DNA of 28,569 nucleotides from a virus. The notes below the pieces were generated by a model. The model did no database searches. It was not told the origin of the DNA and saw nothing but the letters and a program-made list of their open reading frames with translations. Below are positions 8,002-14,340 of the stretch, piece by piece. The first letter of the stretch is position 1. Every line of letters starts with the position of its first letter. A program made the position numbers and the translations under genes. Location of the stretch: positions 1 to 28,569 of IMG/VR virus record IMGVR_UViG_3300030107_004985; one strand, 5' to 3'.

Positions 8002-9726
8002 ATGCGCGAATTTGGCGGCAATTCTTTCTCTAGCCTGACAGTTACGGGCGATCTTGAAGTACACGACACCACCACGGGCAGCGCGAGCACCGGCGGATCG
8101 CTTCGCCTGTCTGCGAACGATGGCGCGCCCATGGGCGACAGTCACCGGCTGGGGGTAATCGAGTTTACCGGGGCCGAGGACAGCAGTAATACGCAGGTGG
8201 TAGGGGCTCGCATTGAGGCTCTCACCGATGCAGCCTGGACGAACGCCGAGAATGGGTGCGCGTTGTATTTCTACACGACCGACGGCAACGCGTCCCAGAC
8301 GAACGTGCTTAAGATCGACAGCAACCAAAAATCAACGTTCACGGGCAACGTGCAGGTGAATGGCAACATTGATCTGACAGGCGGTTTGTCGTTTGATGCG
8401 GGAACTGCGGTGACGTCGATTGACACGGACCTGTCCAGCGTCAGCGGATCGGATGACACCTTAGCCAGTGCTAAAGCGGTGAAGGCATACGTTGACAGCG
8501 TGGCCGGCGCGGCGGTTGATCTGACTTCAGACGTTACAGGCACGCTACCAGTCGGAAACGGAGGCACCGGGGCGACCACGCTAACCGATGGCGGCGTCTT
8601 GCTGGGGTCAGGCACCGGAGCGATCACCGCTTCGGCCGTGCTCGCGAACGGTGAACTCTTGATCGGTGACAACAGCGGCGATCCCACAGTGGCCACACTA
8701 AGCGCCGGCGATGGCATCGACATTACCAACGGCGCGGGCAGCATTACAATTGCAGCCGAAGAATCGAGCGCCAGCAATAAGGGCGCGGTGATTGTAGCCG
8801 GTGGCACCGACTGCACTGTCACCTATAGCAGCGGCACAGCAACCGTAGCAGTCGACAACCTGGGAACCGCCAAGATCACAAGCGGCACGTTTGCCGATGC
8901 ACGGATCGCGGCGTCCAATGTTACTCAGCATCAAGGATCGATCACCGGAACGGGGGCGCTGAATAGCGGTTCGATTACTAGCGGGTTTGGAAACATCGAT
9001 GTCGGCAGCAGCACGATCGACACAACCGGCGCAGTGGGCACCGGGAACCTGACAGCAGCCGGCGACATTATCGCGACCGGTGGCGATCTCACCTTGGGAA
9101 CGTCAGCAGATAGCGCCGACGCCAGCGTCAAGGCCGCCGACGAAAGCGGAACCGATACGGCCGGTAAGAAGCTGGCGATCCAGGGTGGATTGGGTACCGG
9201 TAGCGGGGCATCGGGAGCAGTTGAGATCAGCGTCGGCGTCCCAGCGGGCAGCGGGTCAAGCGTACAATCGGCAGCCCTTGCCGTTAAAGTAGAGGCGGCG
9301 GGAACGTCCACGTTCTACGGTGGGACGGCGAACTTGGCGAATGATTCGGGCGTCGGCGAGATCGTGACGTTTGGAACTGAAGACGGAACCGATACCCTAG
9401 CCGCGGGCCGTTTGATGGTGCTCAATTCGTCGGGCGTTTGGAAGTACGCCGACGCGGACGCCGAAGCAACAACGATTAACCTGCTCGCTATTGCGCTCGG
9501 AACGGCTGTCTCGGATGGTTTGCTAGTGCGCGGTTACTTTAAGCTGAACACGTACATAGAGGGATCATTCGCCAAGGGTGCGCCTTGCTTTGTGTCGGAA
9601 TCACCGGGCGAGGTGGATTTCACAAAACCCAGCGCGGCCGGTGATTTTGTCCGCATCTTGGGCCATGGAACGGACACCACAAACGTGATTATGTTCAACC
9701 CCTCCGGCAACTGGATCGAATTGTGA
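8002..9726 (+). CDS. Tail fibre protein, Gly/Ser/Thr-rich with NGGTG motif
   Basis: A 574-residue protein rich in Gly, Ser, Thr, Ala and Asp, with a GAGGG ribosome site before ATG. Near residue 187 it has GTLPVGNGGTGATTL; this NGGTG-TT element is a hallmark of phage tail fibres, where it precedes repeated beta-rich segments. Other beta-helix or triple-stranded fibre signs are LTVTGDLEVHD, FTGNVQVNGNIDLTGG and DGIDITNGAGSITIA. The C-terminal part (about 450-574) is less repetitive and may be the globular tip. It probably forms a trimeric host-recognition fibre. Function is well supported as a class; the receptor is unknown. Confidence 0.8.
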   Translation: MREFGGNSFSSLTVTGDLEVHDTTTGSASTGGSLRLSANDGAPMGDSHRLGVIEFTGAEDSSNTQVVGARIEALTDAAWTNAENGCALYFYTTDGNASQTNVLKIDSNQKSTFTGNVQVNGNIDLTGGLSFDAGTAVTSIDTDLSSVSGSDDTLASAKAVKAYVDSVAGAAVDLTSDVTGTLPVGNGGTGATTLTDGGVLLGSGTGAITASAVLANGELLIGDNSGDPTVATLSAGDGIDITNGAGSITIAAEESSASNKGAVIVAGGTDCTVTYSSGTATVAVDNLGTAKITSGTFADARIAASNVTQHQGSITGTGALNSGSITSGFGNIDVGSSTIDTTGAVGTGNLTAAGDIIATGGDLTLGTSADSADASVKAADESGTDTAGKKLAIQGGLGTGSGASGAVEISVGVPAGSGSSVQSAALAVKVEAAGTSTFYGGTANLANDSGVGEIVTFGTEDGTDTLAAGRLMVLNSSGVWKYADADAEATTINLLAIALGTAVSDGLLVRGYFKLNTYIEGSFAKGAPCFVSESPGEVDFTKPSAAGDFVRILGHGTDTTNVIMFNPSGNWIEL

Positions 9727-9735
9727 GGGTGAAGC

Positions 9736-10935
9736 ATGCCTGATTACGCGAAAATTAACGGGATCGAAGCGGAAAACATCGTCAAAATCGACGGCGTCGA
9801 ACGTGCCAGCGTTGCCAAATGCAACGGCATAACCACACCGGCCACCAGCACGGGCGCGACGCGGTGGGCTATTGCGGGCATGAACGGCAATTTCTCGTAT
9901 GCGTCAGCGTCGGATCTCACGAGCTGGACCAATTACGATAGCTATAACGAAGGGAGCGGCAGCAATACCGACGGCGACGGGGAGCATATCGCATTCGGGA
10001 AAAACGGCAGCGGAGCGGGTATCTACATTGCAACCCGCGCCACACACCTCAATGGAGGCACCCAAACACGCGAAATTCACGTGTCCACGAGCGATATTAC
10101 TAGCACTTCGGAATGGAGCAACGTCGACATCGACTCCGACTCGGGCTCGATGAATGTAATTATGCACGTGCATTGGGGCGCGCGCGCCGATGGTACAGCC
10201 GCGGGCACCTGGATGGCAGTCGGTAAACAGGCGTCTCAGGAAGCGTTTCGCAGTATTGACGGAGGGGCTACCTGGTCCGCGATTGACCTGTCCGGGCTTG
10301 CCGGTCATGACGGCGGGAGCGCAAACGATGATTACTTAAACGCGATCGCGTCGGACGGCCAAGGCAATTGGATGTTCACCCAGGACAACCGCATATACAG
10401 CAGCACTAACGACGGCGCAAGCTTTGCAGTGTCCACGCCGTTTTCAACCAATGCACCCGGCCGCGCGCAAAGCGTAGCCTACACGATTGGTAACGGTTCT
10501 TCGGCGTCGTCTTGGGTCGTGGCATACAGCCGATCAAGCGCGATTCGGTTTCGCAGTTGCGACGCGTCCGACATCACCGATTGGGGCAACGAAGTAAACG
10601 CGGACGGCATGACACACACCACGCAAAACGGTGTATGTGTCAAAATGGCGGCCGGCGCTGGGCACGTGGTAGCGATTACCGAAGGCAGCAAGGTCCTGAA
10701 CTACTTTACGGTAGACGGCAAAACGATCGGCACAATTAACAAGGTGACGCTGACCGACACCGGGCAAGCCAAATGTATCGCCACCGACGGCCACACCTTC
10801 GTGATCGGCTGCCGGAACGGGGATCTCTGGTCTAGTACCATTGATGACCTGTCCAGCTGGACCCAGCGCCTTGACAACTTCAACAGCGGGGGCGACATCG
10901 TAGGCGTTACCTGTGACGTCGTGTTGCCTGTCTGA
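9736..10935 (+). CDS. BNR/Asp-box-like beta-propeller tail protein
   Basis: A 399-residue protein after the fibre gene. The N-terminus (MPDYAKINGIEAENIVKIDG, then VAKCNGI) has the repeated K-I/V-x-G-V/I pattern common at the start of phage tail appendage proteins. The body repeats a propeller-blade theme: near residue 172 RSIDGGATWSAIDL is a good Asp box (S-x-D-G-G-x-T-W), near 221 SSTNDGASF is a weaker one, and LTSWTNYD and LSSWTQRL are related D-L-x-S-W strands. Such propellers bind or cut surface sugars in sialidase-like proteins. No catalytic set can be assigned, so receptor binding is the safer reading. Its stop overlaps the endolysin ATG. Confidence 0.65.
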   Translation: MPDYAKINGIEAENIVKIDGVERASVAKCNGITTPATSTGATRWAIAGMNGNFSYASASDLTSWTNYDSYNEGSGSNTDGDGEHIAFGKNGSGAGIYIATRATHLNGGTQTREIHVSTSDITSTSEWSNVDIDSDSGSMNVIMHVHWGARADGTAAGTWMAVGKQASQEAFRSIDGGATWSAIDLSGLAGHDGGSANDDYLNAIASDGQGNWMFTQDNRIYSSTNDGASFAVSTPFSTNAPGRAQSVAYTIGNGSSASSWVVAYSRSSAIRFRSCDASDITDWGNEVNADGMTHTTQNGVCVKMAAGAGHVVAITEGSKVLNYFTVDGKTIGTINKVTLTDTGQAKCIATDGHTFVIGCRNGDLWSSTIDDLSSWTQRLDNFNSGGDIVGVTCDVVLPV

Positions 10936-11552
10936 TGTCGTTGGTCGTCTACTTAGATCGGCAGCATAGCGGCAAGCCAGGACGCAAAGCCAAGGACCGG
11001 GGCGCGTCGGCTGACATTGACGGCGACGGGTTGATCGGCATTGAAGAGCGCGAAGCGATGATGACCGCGCGGTATCTGCTCGCGTGCGAAATTGCGCTGT
11101 TGCAGATGGGCCACACAGTGATCCCGATTGCGGATGGGTGGTATTCGGACCGCCACCGCAGGGTCAATCAATACGCGGGAACGTTTCCGCCTGGAACGGT
11201 GCAGGTGTACTGCTCGGGCCACATTAACGCGGGCGGGGGCGACTATGGGGCAGCGTTCTATTCCTACCAGTCGCGAACCGGCCCAGAGTTAGCCGCGCGC
11301 GTGGCAACCCAATTGCGGATGGTAGCGCCCGAATTGAACGGGGTTAAAAGTATCGCCGCGCGGCCCGATGACTGGACCCGAAACGCCTACGCGACGATTG
11401 GCGGCGTGGTTCAGCCGATCTGTCTTTGTCTCGAACCCTTTTTTATAGACCAACCCAAACACGCGGACTTGATGACGCGCGAGGGCTTGACCGCTGTAGG
11501 TCGTGCCATTGCGAGCGGGATCGACGCGTGGGCTAACACATGTGAGGTGTAA
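10935..11552 (+). CDS. Endolysin: N-acetylmuramoyl-L-alanine amidase (Amidase_3-like)
   Basis: A 205-residue protein that should cut the amide bond between muramic acid and the peptide stem. Zinc ligands of the Amidase_3 type can be placed: His11 in LDRQHSGKPG, a Glu of the block EERE (residues 37-40), His96 in CSGHINAGGG, and catalytic Glu167 in LCLEPFF, followed by the usual C-terminal helix EGLTAVGRAIASGI. There is no signal peptide, so release would need a holin. Residues 27-38 fit an EF-hand loop exactly (Asp27, Asp29, Asp31, Gly32, Ile34, Glu38), right beside the second zinc ligand. Its start overlaps the preceding stop (TGATG), and the holin candidate follows 2 nt later. Confidence 0.85.
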   Translation: MSLVVYLDRQHSGKPGRKAKDRGASADIDGDGLIGIEEREAMMTARYLLACEIALLQMGHTVIPIADGWYSDRHRRVNQYAGTFPPGTVQVYCSGHINAGGGDYGAAFYSYQSRTGPELAARVATQLRMVAPELNGVKSIAARPDDWTRNAYATIGGVVQPICLCLEPFFIDQPKHADLMTREGLTAVGRAIASGIDAWANTCEV

Positions 11553-11554
11553 CC

Positions 11555-11749
11555 ATGGCAGCGATTTTCAATAGCCTTTTCAATAAGACCGAGCGCATTA
11601 GTTATCGGCGTTTGCTGGTGTTTGTTTCGGCGTGCGGTTTGCTTCTGGTCGATAAGCTGACCGGGGACCAGTGGGTGTACGTGGCGATTGCCTACATCGC
11701 AGGGCAGGCCATGCCCGCGGCAATGAAAGCGATCAAGGCGAACCCATGA
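11555..11749 (+). CDS. Holin candidate, small two-helix membrane protein
   Basis: A 64-residue protein directly after the endolysin gene with a GAGGTG ribosome site. Two hydrophobic segments are visible: RLLVFVSACGLLLVDKL (about 19-35) and VYVAIAYIAGQAMPAAM (about 41-57), separated by a short polar loop (TGDQ). The C-terminus is basic (KAIKANP). Size, topology and place fit a class II holin that opens the inner membrane for the amidase. No specific family is recognised. The stop overlaps the next ATG by 4 nt (ATGA). Confidence 0.65.
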   Translation: MAAIFNSLFNKTERISYRRLLVFVSACGLLLVDKLTGDQWVYVAIAYIAGQAMPAAMKAIKANP

Positions 11750-12003
11750 CCGAGTCAATTGGATGGATATTGGCGGCCGTGGTTGCTGCCCTGGTAGCGG
11801 CTGCCCGTTTGGTATCCAAGCCAAAGAAAGCGCCACAACTGCCCCAGAAGCCACCCGAAGACGTCGGGGCGGCCCATGCACGGGACGCAATAGAAACGGC
11901 AGCACAGCGCAACATGGGCGACATTGACAACGCCTTGAAGGGTGATGACGCGGTCGGCTCGCTCGCACGGTTGGCAAATCTTGCCCAAAAGCGGCGGTTT
12001 TAA
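11746..12003 (+). CDS. Small membrane protein of the lysis cassette
   Basis: An 85-residue protein. The ATG at 11746 is chosen because it forms an ATGA overlap with the holin candidate; an upstream start at 11671 would only add a shadow of that gene. The N-terminus is a single transmembrane helix (IGWILAAVVAALVAAARLV), followed by a Lys/Pro linker (SKPKKAPQLPQKPPED) and a soluble helical tail ending in KRRF. It could be a second holin, an antiholin or a spanin-like partner; the sequence does not decide. Its stop overlaps the next ATG (TAATG). Confidence 0.6.
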   Translation: MTESIGWILAAVVAALVAAARLVSKPKKAPQLPQKPPEDVGAAHARDAIETAAQRNMGDIDNALKGDDAVGSLARLANLAQKRRF

Positions 12004-12425
12004 TGTTGGGCGCGCTGCTGCTGGTATCGGTTGGATCGGCTGGTTCGCTCACCGCTCCGATAGTGTCGGAGGCTTTCCCCGGTGACTGTGATCAATCGAT
12101 CGCCATTCGGGCCGGCGATCCCCTGCACTCTCCGATCGTCGGCTCGAATGGCCTTGCCGCATGCAACGCGGTTGCAATGCCCCCGGCTCAGGTGGCCTAT
12201 CTGCTGAAGTTGGAAGAATACCACCACGCCCGCGAACGTTTGCACGCGCTCGATGTCGAGCTACTGAAGACCGAGCGCAATTGGTATCGTGACGAACTCG
12301 CCACACAGTTGCAGCCGGTGCCGTGGTATCAAACAACAACGGCCGCCAGGTGGGGCGGTCGGCTTGAAGTGTTAGCGGTTGCCGCTATCTTAGGCGCAGG
12401 AATGGGTTACTATGTCCACAGGTGA
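12003..12425 (+). CDS. Membrane/periplasmic protein of the lysis cassette (spanin-like candidate)
   Basis: A 140-residue protein with a hydrophobic N-terminus like a signal peptide (LGALLLVSVGSAG), a short domain with two cysteines (GDCDQSIAIRAGDP and LAACNAVAMPP), a charged helix (about 68-95, LKLEEYHHARERLHALDVEL) and a C-terminal transmembrane segment (LEVLAVAAILGAGMGYYVHR). Small phage lysis-region proteins with a Cys-containing head, a helix and a membrane anchor are often spanins. No lipobox is present, so it is not an obvious outer-membrane lipoprotein. It overlaps the previous gene by one base. Spanin role is a guess from context. Confidence 0.55.
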   Translation: MLGALLLVSVGSAGSLTAPIVSEAFPGDCDQSIAIRAGDPLHSPIVGSNGLAACNAVAMPPAQVAYLLKLEEYHHARERLHALDVELLKTERNWYRDELATQLQPVPWYQTTTAARWGGRLEVLAVAAILGAGMGYYVHR

Positions 12426-12429
12426 AGCC

Positions 12430-12717
12430 ATGACGACCAAATTGCTAATTGCCGGGGTGCCGTTTTTGATCTCCCTGGGTGGCGCGTTGTTTACGTTGGA
12501 AGCAACAGCGCAAGCAACCGACGAGATCGAGGAACGCGTGCGCGTGCTCGAAGTCAAGGACGCAGAAAGCGGATCAACCGAAGTCATGGTTAAGCAAAAC
12601 ACCGAACGCCTAGAACGCCTGGAAGCCATAGTCGAAAAGATGGCCGATCAGCAAATTAAGATGCTGGCCAACCAGGCCGCTGTATGCCAGAAACTCGACG
12701 CTAATTGCAGCCGATAG
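12430..12717 (+). CDS. Membrane-anchored coiled-coil protein (inner spanin candidate)
   Basis: A 95-residue protein: an N-terminal transmembrane helix (LLIAGVPFLISLGGALFTL) followed by a long charged coiled coil (TDEIEERVRVLEVKD, NTERLERLEAIVEKMADQQI) and two Cys near the end. I chose ATG 12430 because AGGTGA lies 4-5 nt upstream; an in-frame ATG at 12412 has no ribosome site and would overlap the previous gene. The same signal, ACAGGTGARGCNATG, precedes the gene at 16509. The layout fits an inner spanin (Rz-like) but no outer partner is evident. It is the last gene before the 12.7 kb intergenic region. Confidence 0.6.
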   Translation: MTTKLLIAGVPFLISLGGALFTLEATAQATDEIEERVRVLEVKDAESGSTEVMVKQNTERLERLEAIVEKMADQQIKMLANQAAVCQKLDANCSR

Positions 12718-12754
12718 CCGCGCAAAGTTTGGGCCGTTGTTCGTCCTCCGGCCC

Positions 12755-12787
12755 GGCCCTCACCGTTTACGAGGCGGTTTGAGGGCC
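12755..12787 (+). terminator. GC-rich hairpin after the lysis cassette
   Basis: GGCCCTCA (12755-12762) pairs perfectly with TGAGGGCC (12780-12787), and inner CCG/CGG can add three pairs with a small bulge. It lies 38 nt after the stop at 12717, before the next promoter. No U-tract follows, so it may be a weak or factor-assisted terminator or an mRNA end stabiliser. Confidence 0.4.
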
Positions 12788-12796
12788 CTTGCGCGC

Positions 12797-12830
12797 CATG
12801 GGTGATCGCGTTTGATCGCATGGGTGATCG
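12797..12830 (+). repeat. Short direct repeats, iteron-like
   Basis: CATGGGTGATCG occurs at 12797-12808 and again at 12819-12830, 22 bp apart. Between them CGTTTGATCG repeats the TGATCG core at 12813-12818. Together they give three TGATCG cores spaced 10 and 12 bp, about one helical turn, ending where the 26-bp element begins. It may be a regulator-binding array. Confidence 0.5.
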
Positions 12831-12855
12831 TTTTCTAAACGCTGGACGCAAAGCC
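12830..12855 (+). repeat. 26-bp inverted element, left copy
   Basis: The 26 bases starting GTTTTCTAAACGCTGG and ending GCAAAGCC are the exact reverse complement of 14258-14283. The copy ends 27 bp before the -35 box of the promoter at 12883. The element is not itself a palindrome, but its core AAACGC...CGCAAA is a mirror repeat. Confidence 0.85.
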
Positions 12856-12882
12856 AATTGCAAAGAATCGTATTAAAAACCC

Positions 12883-12911
12883 TTGCCTTGAATATTCCGC
12901 TGCGGTATAAA
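12883..12911 (+). promoter_or_regulatory. Sigma70-type promoter P1
   Basis: -35 TTGCCT (12883-12888), a 17-bp spacer, and -10 TATAAA (12906-12911). Predicted start near 12918, giving a leader of about 38 nt before ATG 12956. The AT-rich motif TCGTATTAAA (12868-12877) lies 5 bp upstream of the -35, as in the promoter at 14311. Confidence 0.7.
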
Positions 12912-12955
12912 TAAGGTAAGGCAAACAAGCCGACACCAACCGAGGACGAAAGACA

Positions 12956-13177
12956 ATGAACACTAGGACCGGCCGAAAGCTCTACATGCTGAACACTACC
13001 AAGACAGAAAACGGTTTTTCGTTTACTTTGCGCGAGTTTACTCAAACCGCCGAGCCACAAGAAAACGGGCACTACGGTGTCACCGTGACCGTGAAACACA
13101 AAGACGGATACCGGAGCCGAGCCCGCGCCGCATCTGCCGGCGTAAAGTGGAAAATGTACTTTAAGCGCGCCGTGTAA
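12956..13177 (+). CDS. Small unknown protein, first gene of the 12.9-14.2 kb block
   Basis: A 73-residue basic protein, the first gene after promoter P1. Its ribosome site is in ACCGAGGACGAA, the sequence shared by five genes in this region. The protein alternates short strands (NGFSFTLREFTQ, HYGVTVTVKHKDGYRSR) and ends WKMYFKRAV. There is no membrane segment, Cys motif or clear DNA-binding motif. A small early inhibitor of host functions is plausible from its promoter-proximal place, but nothing in the sequence shows it. Family not recognised. Confidence 0.6.
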   Translation: MNTRTGRKLYMLNTTKTENGFSFTLREFTQTAEPQENGHYGVTVTVKHKDGYRSRARAASAGVKWKMYFKRAV

Positions 13178-13185
13178 GCCAACCC

Positions 13186-13203
13186 GGCCCCCTACGGGGG
13201 GCC
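13186..13203 (+). ncRNA. Intercistronic UNCG-tetraloop hairpin 1
   Basis: GGCCCCC (13186-13192), loop TACG (13193-13196), GGGGGCC (13197-13203): a perfect 7-bp GC stem closed by C(UACG)G, an extra-stable RNA tetraloop. It starts 9 nt after the upstream stop; GAGGA follows 6 nt after it. Bases 13180-13215 are identical to 13580-13615. Confidence 0.8.
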
Positions 13204-13223
13204 ACAACCGAGGACAAAACATC

Positions 13224-13574
13224 ATGGGAGCCAAACTACTTTTTATCGACGGATCGACGTTTACCCTTCCAACAGGGCACACCATCAAGCGTGGCATGTA
13301 CATCGACATCTACGTCGAACACATTAACCGCTACAGCGGCGCAATTATTGAAGGATGGTCTAAGACAGGCCGCACGCTTACGATCCGGCGCGTCATTCCC
13401 ACATTGCGCGGCTCCCATACCGCCGTAGACAGTAACGGGAACGCGGTCCGCGTAGCATTCCGATATAACCGCAACAATATTGCAATTACTCTGCGCCTTA
13501 ACGCGGATACTGGCGAATACGAAAGCAACGAATGCCACGGCATTAGCACCGACTTGGAACCGTTGGATAAGTAG
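13224..13574 (+). CDS. Unknown protein, 116 residues
   Basis: The second gene of the P1 block, with GAGGA 9 nt before ATG and the UNCG hairpin before that. The protein is strand-rich and basic: KLLFIDGSTFTLPTGHTIKR, GMYIDIYVEHINRYSGAIIE, TLTIRRVIPTLRG, RNNIAITLRLNADTGEYES. It has one His-Cys region near the end (NECHGIST) but no zinc motif. It looks like a compact beta protein. No family recognised, and no function should be inferred beyond its likely expression from P1. Confidence 0.6.
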   Translation: MGAKLLFIDGSTFTLPTGHTIKRGMYIDIYVEHINRYSGAIIEGWSKTGRTLTIRRVIPTLRGSHTAVDSNGNAVRVAFRYNRNNIAITLRLNADTGEYESNECHGISTDLEPLDK

Positions 13575-13585
13575 ACCATCAACCC

Positions 13586-13603
13586 GGCCCCCTACGGGGG
13601 GCC
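13586..13603 (+). ncRNA. Intercistronic UNCG-tetraloop hairpin 2
   Basis: The same 18-nt hairpin as at 13186 with a TACG loop, exactly 400 bp downstream. The identical stretch runs from 13580 to 13615 and includes the ribosome site GAGGA, so hairpin and ribosome site were copied or conserved together. Confidence 0.8.
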
Positions 13604-13623
13604 ACAACCGAGGACGAAAAACG

Positions 13624-13761
13624 ATGTCTAAAGACACGAAAACAAAGAAGCCCCAGAAGCCCCAGCAGCCTGAGGAATTGGGACCCCTTGCGGAGCATCG
13701 CAAAGAGCAGGCCGAAATTCTCGCAATGGCGTTGCGAAGTAGCGCGCACCCGTTGAAATAG
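13624..13761 (+). CDS. Small charged unknown protein, 45 residues
   Basis: The ATG at 13624 follows the shared leader (hairpin, then CCGAGGACGAA). The product is highly charged: MSKDTKTKKPQKPQQPEELG then AEHRKEQAEILAMALRSS. It has a Lys/Pro/Gln-rich start and a short helix. An in-frame start far upstream (13480) would run over the previous gene and is rejected. No membrane or metal motif. The stop TAG overlaps the ribosome site of the next gene (TAGGAG). Confidence 0.55.
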   Translation: MSKDTKTKKPQKPQQPEELGPLAEHRKEQAEILAMALRSSAHPLK

Positions 13762-13769
13762 GAGCTAAG

Positions 13770-13853
13770 ATGACGACGAAAGAAAAGCTGAAAGATTACG
13801 CGGGGGCGGTGGTTATCGCTGGGCTTGTTGTTCTGGTTATGGTGCTCTCATGA
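13770..13853 (+). CDS. Single-pass membrane miniprotein, 27 residues
   Basis: ATG 13770 is preceded by TAGGAGCTAAG, a good ribosome site. The product has a short charged start (MTTKEKLKDYAG) and then one hydrophobic helix (AVVIAGLVVLVMVLS) that fills the rest. The stop TGA overlaps the next ATG (ATGA, 13850-13853), so it is probably a real translated unit in a coupled chain. It may be a membrane-acting regulator or toxin-like peptide; this is speculation. Confidence 0.55.
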   Translation: MTTKEKLKDYAGAVVIAGLVVLVMVLS

Positions 13854-14017
13854 ATGGCGATTCGAGATACATCGACGAACGTCCGGGATCGTGGGAAATG
13901 GAACGATTGGAAGAGGCTGGGGCACGGATGCGCGCGAGGGCGCTGCAACGGGCGCAAGAAATACCCGCGCCACAAAAACAGGACCAGGAAGCCGAAGAAC
14001 CGAAGGAGGGCGAATAG
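13850..14017 (+). CDS. Small acidic/charged protein, 55 residues
   Basis: It begins at ATGA, overlapping the stop of the membrane miniprotein, and ends TAG overlapping the next GTG (TAGTG). The product is mostly one charged helix: ERPGSWEMERLEEAGARMRA then RALQRAQEIPAPQKQDQEAE, with an acidic end. It lacks motifs. The double overlap supports translation and coupling with the membrane miniprotein and the zinc-ribbon protein. Confidence 0.6.
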   Translation: MNGDSRYIDERPGSWEMERLEEAGARMRARALQRAQEIPAPQKQDQEAEEPKEGE

Positions 14018-14190
14018 TGCCCCTCTATGAGTTCAAGTGTCCCCAGTGCGGGGCGAAGGTGGAGCGCTTGCAAAAACACAGCGACAGCGCGCCACAGTGC
14101 ACCAAGGACGGCGAAACCATGCAACGGCAGATCGGGCGCACGTCGTTTAGGCTGCTGGGTGGCGGCTGGGCGTCGGACGGGTATCGGTAG
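14017..14190 (+). CDS. FmdB-like zinc-ribbon protein
   Basis: A 57-residue protein starting at GTG 14017, overlapping the upstream stop, with AAGGAGG 8 nt upstream. The N-terminus MPLYEFKCPQCGAKVERLQK and the C-terminus FRLLGGGWASDGY are the two conserved ends of FmdB-type zinc-ribbon proteins. The second metal knuckle is incomplete: Cys28 is followed by Thr-Lys-Asp where the family normally has Cys-Pro-x-Cys, so only Cys8, Cys11 and Cys28 remain, with Asp31 in the fourth place. Role in phages is unknown; transcription regulation is suggested by the family name only. Confidence 0.75.
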   Translation: MPLYEFKCPQCGAKVERLQKHSDSAPQCTKDGETMQRQIGRTSFRLLGGGWASDGYR

Positions 14191-14199
14191 GGGCCAATA

Positions 14200-14219
14200 G
14201 CGCGACCGGGAGATCGCGC
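14200..14219 (+). terminator. Hairpin after the FmdB-like gene
   Basis: GCGCGA (14200-14205) pairs with TCGCGC (14214-14219) around an 8-nt loop, 10 nt after the stop at 14190. No U-tract follows. It could end or protect the P1 transcript before promoter P2; support is weak. Confidence 0.3.
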
Positions 14220-14257
14220 GCGTCATCGGCTAACGGGGGCCGGTGGCGCTTTTGGCA

Positions 14258-14283
14258 GGCTTTGCGTCCAGCGTTTAGAAAAC
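14258..14283 (+). repeat. 26-bp inverted element, right copy
   Basis: It begins GGCTTTGCGTCCAGCG and is the perfect reverse complement of 12830-12855, 1,402 bp away. As with the left copy, it ends exactly 27 bp before a -35 box, although its orientation relative to the promoter is opposite. Confidence 0.85.
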
Positions 14284-14310
14284 TATTTTCACAATTCGTA
14301 TCAAATAGGG

Positions 14311-14340
14311 TTTACACACAATATATCGACGGGCTATAAA
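14311..14340 (+). promoter_or_regulatory. Sigma70-type promoter P2
   Basis: -35 TTTACA (14311-14316), an 18-bp spacer, -10 TATAAA (14335-14340). TCGTATCAAA (14296-14305) lies 5 bp upstream of the -35, as TCGTATTAAA does in P1. Predicted start near 14347, so the transcript would begin at the stem-loop at 14348. Confidence 0.65.

Noticed and set aside
8002-9726. CRISPR-like or minisatellite repeats in the fibre gene
   Set aside because: The short recurring pieces (GGCACCGG, AGCGGC) follow from Gly/Thr/Ser codons and have no fixed period or spacer pattern.
12767-13309. Long open frame on the minus strand (180 codons) across the intergenic region and the first small genes
   Set aside because: It runs over promoter P1, the hairpin leader and two + strand genes with good ribosome sites. 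Its own start has no ribosome site and the protein is low-complexity and Cys/Val/Gly-biased like other antisense shadows.
12830-14283. A transposon bounded by the 26-bp inverted repeats
   Set aside because: No transposase or recombinase gene lies between the repeats or anywhere in the genome, and I see no target-site duplication (flanks GTGATC and TATTTT differ). Both copies sit at fixed distance from promoters, which a regulatory role explains better.
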